The notes beneath the pieces are model-generated. The model made no database searches and was not told the origin of the DNA. It saw only the letters and a list, made by a program, of their open reading frames with translations. From Zhenpiania hominis (lineage in GTDB: Bacteria; Bacillota; Clostridia; Peptostreptococcales; Anaerovoracaceae), in assembly GCF_014333425.1 (NCBI RefSeq), contig NZ_JACRYT010000007.1:81982-145981 (forward strand): a DNA stretch of 64,000 nt. The letters run 5' to 3'. Positions 61,289 to 64,000 of this stretch are shown in pieces; position 1 is the stretch's first letter, and each line of letters begins with the position of its first letter. The translations under genes and the position numbers were made by a program.

Positions 61289-62130
61289 TAAAATTCCCTC
61301 CCCGTCAGCTGTAAAAAGATTTCTTCCAGATTCGGCTCTCTGGAATGAATGGTCAGACAGTCGCCTCCGCAAATCGCATCGTAAATCGCCTTTGCGCCCT
61401 CTTGGTTCTTTTTTACCCGCAGGACTTTCCGATCCTTTGTCAGGAGCTGTACTTCATCTCTGGCAAATTGCAGCTTCAGATTCTGCGGCGTATCGCAGGC
61501 GATCAGCCTGCCCTGATTGAGAATCCCTACCCGCCGGCAGAGTTTATCCGCCTCCTCCATATTGTGGGTAGTAAGAAAAATCGTCGTTCCCTGCTCATTG
61601 AGATCCGTCAGCAGCTTGTGGATCTCCTGGCTTGTAGCCGGATCCAGCCCGCTGGTCGGCTCATCCAGAAACAGAAGCGGCGGCTGATTCAGAACCGCGG
61701 CGGCCAGAATCGCTCTCTGCTTCATCCCCCTGGAACACTTTTTAAAAGGGCGTTTGCGCTCTTTTAAAAGTTCCACCCGCTGTAAAATTCCCTCTACCTT
61801 ATCTTTTTTCACACCTTTCAGTTCCGCGAAAAAGTTCAGGTTTTCTTCAATGGTCATGCGATCATACAGGTTGCTGGTATCCGAAAGAATCCCGATTTCA
61901 TCGTATCGGGATCTGGGTGTTTCTTCAATGGGCTCCCCCATTAAAAAAATGCTGCCGCTGTCTTTTTTCAGCTGTTTGGTCAGCAGCTTGATGGTCGTCG
62001 TCTTTCCTGCCCCGGAAGGCCCCAGAAAGCCGAAGATTTCCCCCTCTGCCACATGAAAGCTGAGGTTCTGAATTTCAAAGTCCGCTCCCAGCTTCAGGCA
62101 GACGTCCTGCAGTTCAATAAAATTTTTCAA
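61288..62130 (-). CDS. ABC transporter ATPase (NatA-like)
   Basis: The 280-residue ATPase has Walker A GFLGPSGAGKTTTIKLL, a Q-loop region EIGILSDTSNLYDRM in which the usual glutamine is serine or aspartate, signature KCSRGMKQRAILAAAVL and Walker B LLFLDEPTSGLDP. The C-terminal 70 residues match the DUF4162-like tail common in export ATPases. It begins with TTG, 9 nt after AAAGGAGAC. It forms an export pair with the following permease gene. Confidence 0.92.
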   Translation of the reverse strand: MKNFIELQDVCLKLGADFEIQNLSFHVAEGEIFGFLGPSGAGKTTTIKLLTKQLKKDSGSIFLMGEPIEETPRSRYDEIGILSDTSNLYDRMTIEENLNFFAELKGVKKDKVEGILQRVELLKERKRPFKKCSRGMKQRAILAAAVLNQPPLLFLDEPTSGLDPATSQEIHKLLTDLNEQGTTIFLTTHNMEEADKLCRRVGILNQGRLIACDTPQNLKLQFARDEVQLLTKDRKVLRVKKNQEGAKAIYDAICGGDCLTIHSREPNLEEIFLQLTGREF

Positions 62131-62553
62131 GCTTTTTGTCTCCTTTCCCTCTTCTCGCTCTTATTATCCTAAAAAGGCCCTGGGAAAGCAAGCGTTTTTT
62201 GTCGCTGGTTGGAATGCCTGGAAAATGCTTCAAAAACGTGTCCAGTCCACAAAAAAGTTGGTTTTGGCCACGTTTTTCTGTGTCTGCATATTTATTACCC
62301 GCTTTTTTCGCTCTGTTTTCAACGATTGAGACTGCTTTGTGAAAGAATCCACACGACGGGCAACCGGACTTTCTCAAAAACGTGTCCAAATGAAATAACT
62401 TTTAAAAATTGGACAATTTTTGTGAACCTCACAAGTTACTCTTCGAATTTTTATTCTTACGATTGACTGTTCATGCACTTCGCCGCTCTTCGTGGAAAAA
62501 GGTTTATTGACTTTAAACCGCCCCCACATTAAACTATGTGTATCATAGACTGG
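62131..62553. repeat. intergenic gap with two related spaced inverted repeats
   Basis: No gene is supported. One inverted repeat has arms AAAAACGTGTCC (62232-62243) and GGCCACGTTTTT (62266-62277). A second has AAAAACGTGTCCAA (62376-62389) and TTGGACAATTTTT (62409-62421). The left arms are identical over 12 nt and each element spans 46 nt. A plus-strand promoter TTGACT-17-TAAACT lies near 62507-62535. Confidence 0.55.
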
Positions 62554-62583
62554 AATTGTCAAAGGAGATACCGGTTGACAATT
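62554..62583 (+). promoter_or_regulatory. leader dyad before the small peptide gene
   Basis: AATTGTCAA (62554-62562) faces TTGACAATT (62575-62583), a perfect 9-bp inverted repeat with a 12-nt loop that contains AGGAG. It lies 31 nt upstream of the TTG start and may be an operator or an RNA hairpin. Confidence 0.5.
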
Positions 62584-62613
62584 ACCCGGCAATTGGGAGA
62601 AAGGAGAACAAAA

Positions 62614-62742
62614 TTGGAAGAGATGACGAGATTAGAACTGATGACATTGTTATTATCCCTTGAAGCACTTCTGGAAGAGGGGAAGAACGAAAAAGCGCTG
62701 GAAGTAATAAAAGAGGTTCTGGAAGAAGCCCGCAAAGCCTGA
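62614..62742 (+). CDS. small acidic helical protein of 42 residues
   Basis: The gene starts with TTG, 7 nt after AAAGGAG; the next in-frame ATG at 62623 is 16 nt from it and an upstream ATG at 62536 has no ribosome site. The peptide (EEMTRLELMTLLLSLEALLEEGKNEKALEVIKEVLEEARKA) should form two amphipathic helices, a TPR-like or coiled-coil hairpin. It is monocistronic with a strong hairpin 24 nt after the stop. I do not recognise a family. It may bind another protein. Confidence 0.6.
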   Translation: MEEMTRLELMTLLLSLEALLEEGKNEKALEVIKEVLEEARKA

Positions 62743-62765
62743 CGAAAACCAACGACAAACAATAC

Positions 62766-62786
62766 AGAGGCGGACTTGCCGCCTCT
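62766..62786 (+). terminator. hairpin after the small peptide gene
   Basis: AGAGGCGG pairs perfectly with CCGCCTCT across a 5-nt loop. No T run follows, so it may be a weak terminator or a transcript-stabilising stem. Confidence 0.45.
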
Positions 62787-63109
62787 CAGTGGTTGGGTGG
62801 GGAGATCTCCTTTTATCGGAACTCCCCCTTATCTATTATGAATACACACTTCTCATGATTGTAGCTATCCAGAAAACGAAATCCCATCAAAGGTGAAATC
62901 GTCCGTGTTTTTCTGTTTGACAGACATGTCTTTCTTTCCTTTTCTTTTCCGTTACAATCATGTATTCTATAGTTATCATGAAATGGAAAAATTCACAATA
63001 GCTTTATGGAAAATCAGAGTGTCAGCAGTTGTGGCATTGTTGAATTTTCAATATGTGCGCGCTGCTGGCTGGAACCGATGGAGTTTTTATGTTTTAATCA
63101 TCAGGAGGA
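62787..63109. other. intergenic gap without recognised genes
   Basis: I see no credible gene in this AT-rich gap. A TATAGT at about 62970 could be a -10 box for the XRE gene but has no clear -35 partner. Confidence 0.4.
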
Positions 63110-63115
63110 ATGTTT

Positions 63116-63739
63116 ATGGAAATCGGAGCGCAAATTAAAGCTCGCCGTCAGGAACTGAATATGACCCAGGAGATGCTGGCAAACAAGCTGAACGTTGGCA
63201 GATCGACTGTTTCTAATTGGGAAATTGGAAGAAACTATCCGGATCTGCAGTTAATTGTGTCCATTTCAGACGTATTGAATCTTTCACTGGATACGTTATT
63301 GGGAAAGGAAAGTGAAGTTGTGAAAGATATTGCCAGAGACACCAATATTCGAAAATCTCAGAGCCGGAAAATTAAAATTCTGAGCGCTCTGCTCATTGTG
63401 GTGATTCTGGCCGGTTTGTTTGGAATTTATAAAGTAGTGGAATACCGGGATATTTCTTCACCGGAACAGATCCTTTCGCTTCAGGCCTATGAAGATCGCC
63501 TGGTGATCACCACAGATTTACCATTCTATCGGAGTGTGGTGGGATATACCATTGGAAACAGTCCGGATGGAAACGATACGATTGAGCTTTCGTTGTCCAG
63601 CCAGATTGATTTATCTTTGGATCATCAGCAGAAAATAGTTGTGGAAACCGACAGTCTGGAAGAGGATATGGGAATCCGCAGCCTGAAAACGGTCGACATT
63701 GTGGATCAAAACGGAATCATCAAGACTTTTGAGCTTTGA
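63116..63739 (+). CDS. XRE family regulator with membrane segment
   Basis: The 207-residue protein has an N-terminal helix-turn-helix (about 3-60; IGAQIKARRQELNMTQEMLANKLNVGRSTVSNWEIGRNYPDLQ), a short linker, a membrane helix (about 82-101) and a C-terminal outer domain (about 102-207) of beta character. Such membrane-tethered XRE proteins often sense envelope signals. An ATG at 63110 touches the AGGAGGA ribosome site, whereas the ATG at 63116 is 7 nt away and is chosen. The regulated genes are unknown; the nearby small peptide gene is a candidate. Confidence 0.88.
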   Translation: MEIGAQIKARRQELNMTQEMLANKLNVGRSTVSNWEIGRNYPDLQLIVSISDVLNLSLDTLLGKESEVVKDIARDTNIRKSQSRKIKILSALLIVVILAGLFGIYKVVEYRDISSPEQILSLQAYEDRLVITTDLPFYRSVVGYTIGNSPDGNDTIELSLSSQIDLSLDHQQKIVVETDSLEEDMGIRSLKTVDIVDQNGIIKTFEL

Positions 63740-63847
63740 TTTCGCGCTAAAAACCGGCCAAATAACCGGCAGGTACAAGCGGAGCGGCGTATGATAACCC
63801 GCTCGATAGTGTAAAATAATTGTGGAATTTTTGAGAGAGAAATAAAA

Positions 63848-63911
63848 AGAGACAGTTCCAAAATGATAAAATAGTTTTCACCACAAAAACTCACGAAAGG
63901 AACTGGTCTCT
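63848..63911 (+). promoter_or_regulatory. hairpin covering the ribosome site of the terminal gene
   Basis: AGAGACAGTTCC (63848-63859) pairs with GGAACTGGTCTCT (63899-63911) with one bulge. The right arm begins inside AAAGGA, the only ribosome site for the ATG at 63913. Such stems shield transposase genes from read-through transcripts. Confidence 0.5.
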
Positions 63912-63912
63912 T

Positions 63913-64000
63913 ATGGAAACAATTATACAACAAATCGCAAAAAAACTCATCAACAAAATATTGGAGAAAGCATATTCCGGAGGGATTTCTGATATCGATG
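63913..64000 (+). CDS. probable transposase, 5' end only
   Basis: The open frame runs off the right edge after 29 codons (METIIQQIAKKLINKILEKA...). The start resembles the N termini of ISLre2/UPF0236-type transposases of Clostridia, which I judge by memory only. A left insertion-sequence end may lie near 63809-63830, where GTGTAAAATAATTGTGG begins a change to AT-rich sequence. Too little is present to fix the family. Confidence 0.45.
   Translation, partial: METIIQQIAKKLINKILEKAYSGGISDID

Noticed and set aside
1..64000. tRNA or rRNA genes
   Set aside because: I found no cloverleaf or rRNA-like sequence by eye; a tRNAscan or Infernal run would be decisive.

Overview
The window looks like a chromosomal segment of a strictly anaerobic, spore-forming member of the class Clostridia (Firmicutes) with moderate GC. 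Evidence for this: the yabP-yabQ-divIC-rnmV-rsmA order, an L-box lysine riboswitch, a one-piece flavodiiron/rubredoxin/NADH-reductase protein, strong AGGAGG ribosome sites, TTG starts, and two-[4Fe-4S] ferredoxin fusions. The genus cannot be fixed from the sequence; Eubacteriales/Anaerovoracaceae-like is a guess.

Layout. Positions 1-4740 hold a minus-strand lysine/diaminopimelate operon (lysA-lysC-dapF-dapA) behind a lysine riboswitch with its own terminator. Positions 5.2-8.1 kb hold an M20 amidohydrolase, a YbaK-type deacylase and two acetyltransferases. Positions 8.1-13.5 kb carry a GH25/LysM lysozyme and, on the minus strand, the sporulation/division/RNA-maturation genes yabP, yabQ, divIC, rnmV and rsmA followed by an LTA-synthase-like sulfatase. 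Positions 13.6-20.5 kb hold an MFS drug pump behind a MerR-type promoter, a two-component system with a PepSY partner, and the flavodiiron fusion. Positions 21.0-26.9 kb form one plus-strand operon: a transglutaminase lipoprotein, a PilC/GspF membrane protein, four small single-pass membrane proteins, a PilT-like ATPase, and a SARP-type regulator with a dead GGDEF-like tail. A subtilase gene follows whose ribosome site is buried in a long hairpin. Positions 28.1-35.1 kb hold an MFS sugar symporter, a PHP-UvrD helicase fusion, a VanZ protein, a flavin-binding pyridoxamine-oxidase-like protein and a ferredoxin-nitroreductase.

The main accessory feature is a single 24.5-kb minus-strand operon (59575 down to 35064) for a nonribosomal peptide. 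In transcription order it encodes NRPS-1 (Cy-A-MT-PCP), NRPS-2 (C-PCP-Cy-A-PCP), an ABC ATPase and FtsX-type permease, a type II thioesterase, an A-KR-PCP protein, a second type II thioesterase, NRPS-3 (docking-Cy-MT-PCP-TE with the adenylation core missing), a saccharopine-dehydrogenase-like reductase, an O-methyltransferase, a membrane-anchored alpha/beta hydrolase, an acyl carrier protein and an Sfp-type PPTase. Three heterocyclization domains, two C-methyltransferase domains inserted in (or left over from) adenylation domains, two adenylation domains with a cysteine-like pocket, and a terminal Cy-MT-PCP-TE module resemble yersiniabactin logic. However, there is no salicylate synthase, no aryl-AMP ligase and no PKS ketosynthase. 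The single promoter has an 18-19 bp dyad at the start point that closely resembles DtxR/IdeR metal-repressor boxes. I infer a metal-regulated, methylated (oligo)thiazoline product, possibly a metallophore, exported by the ABC pair.

The right end holds a flavodoxin/ferredoxin (EFR1-type) protein, a NatAB-like ABC pair, a 42-residue peptide gene, an XRE regulator with a membrane segment, and the first codons of what looks like a transposase. Several intergenic gaps carry locus-specific spaced inverted repeats, usually in pairs, and one gap has a 23-bp tandem repeat.
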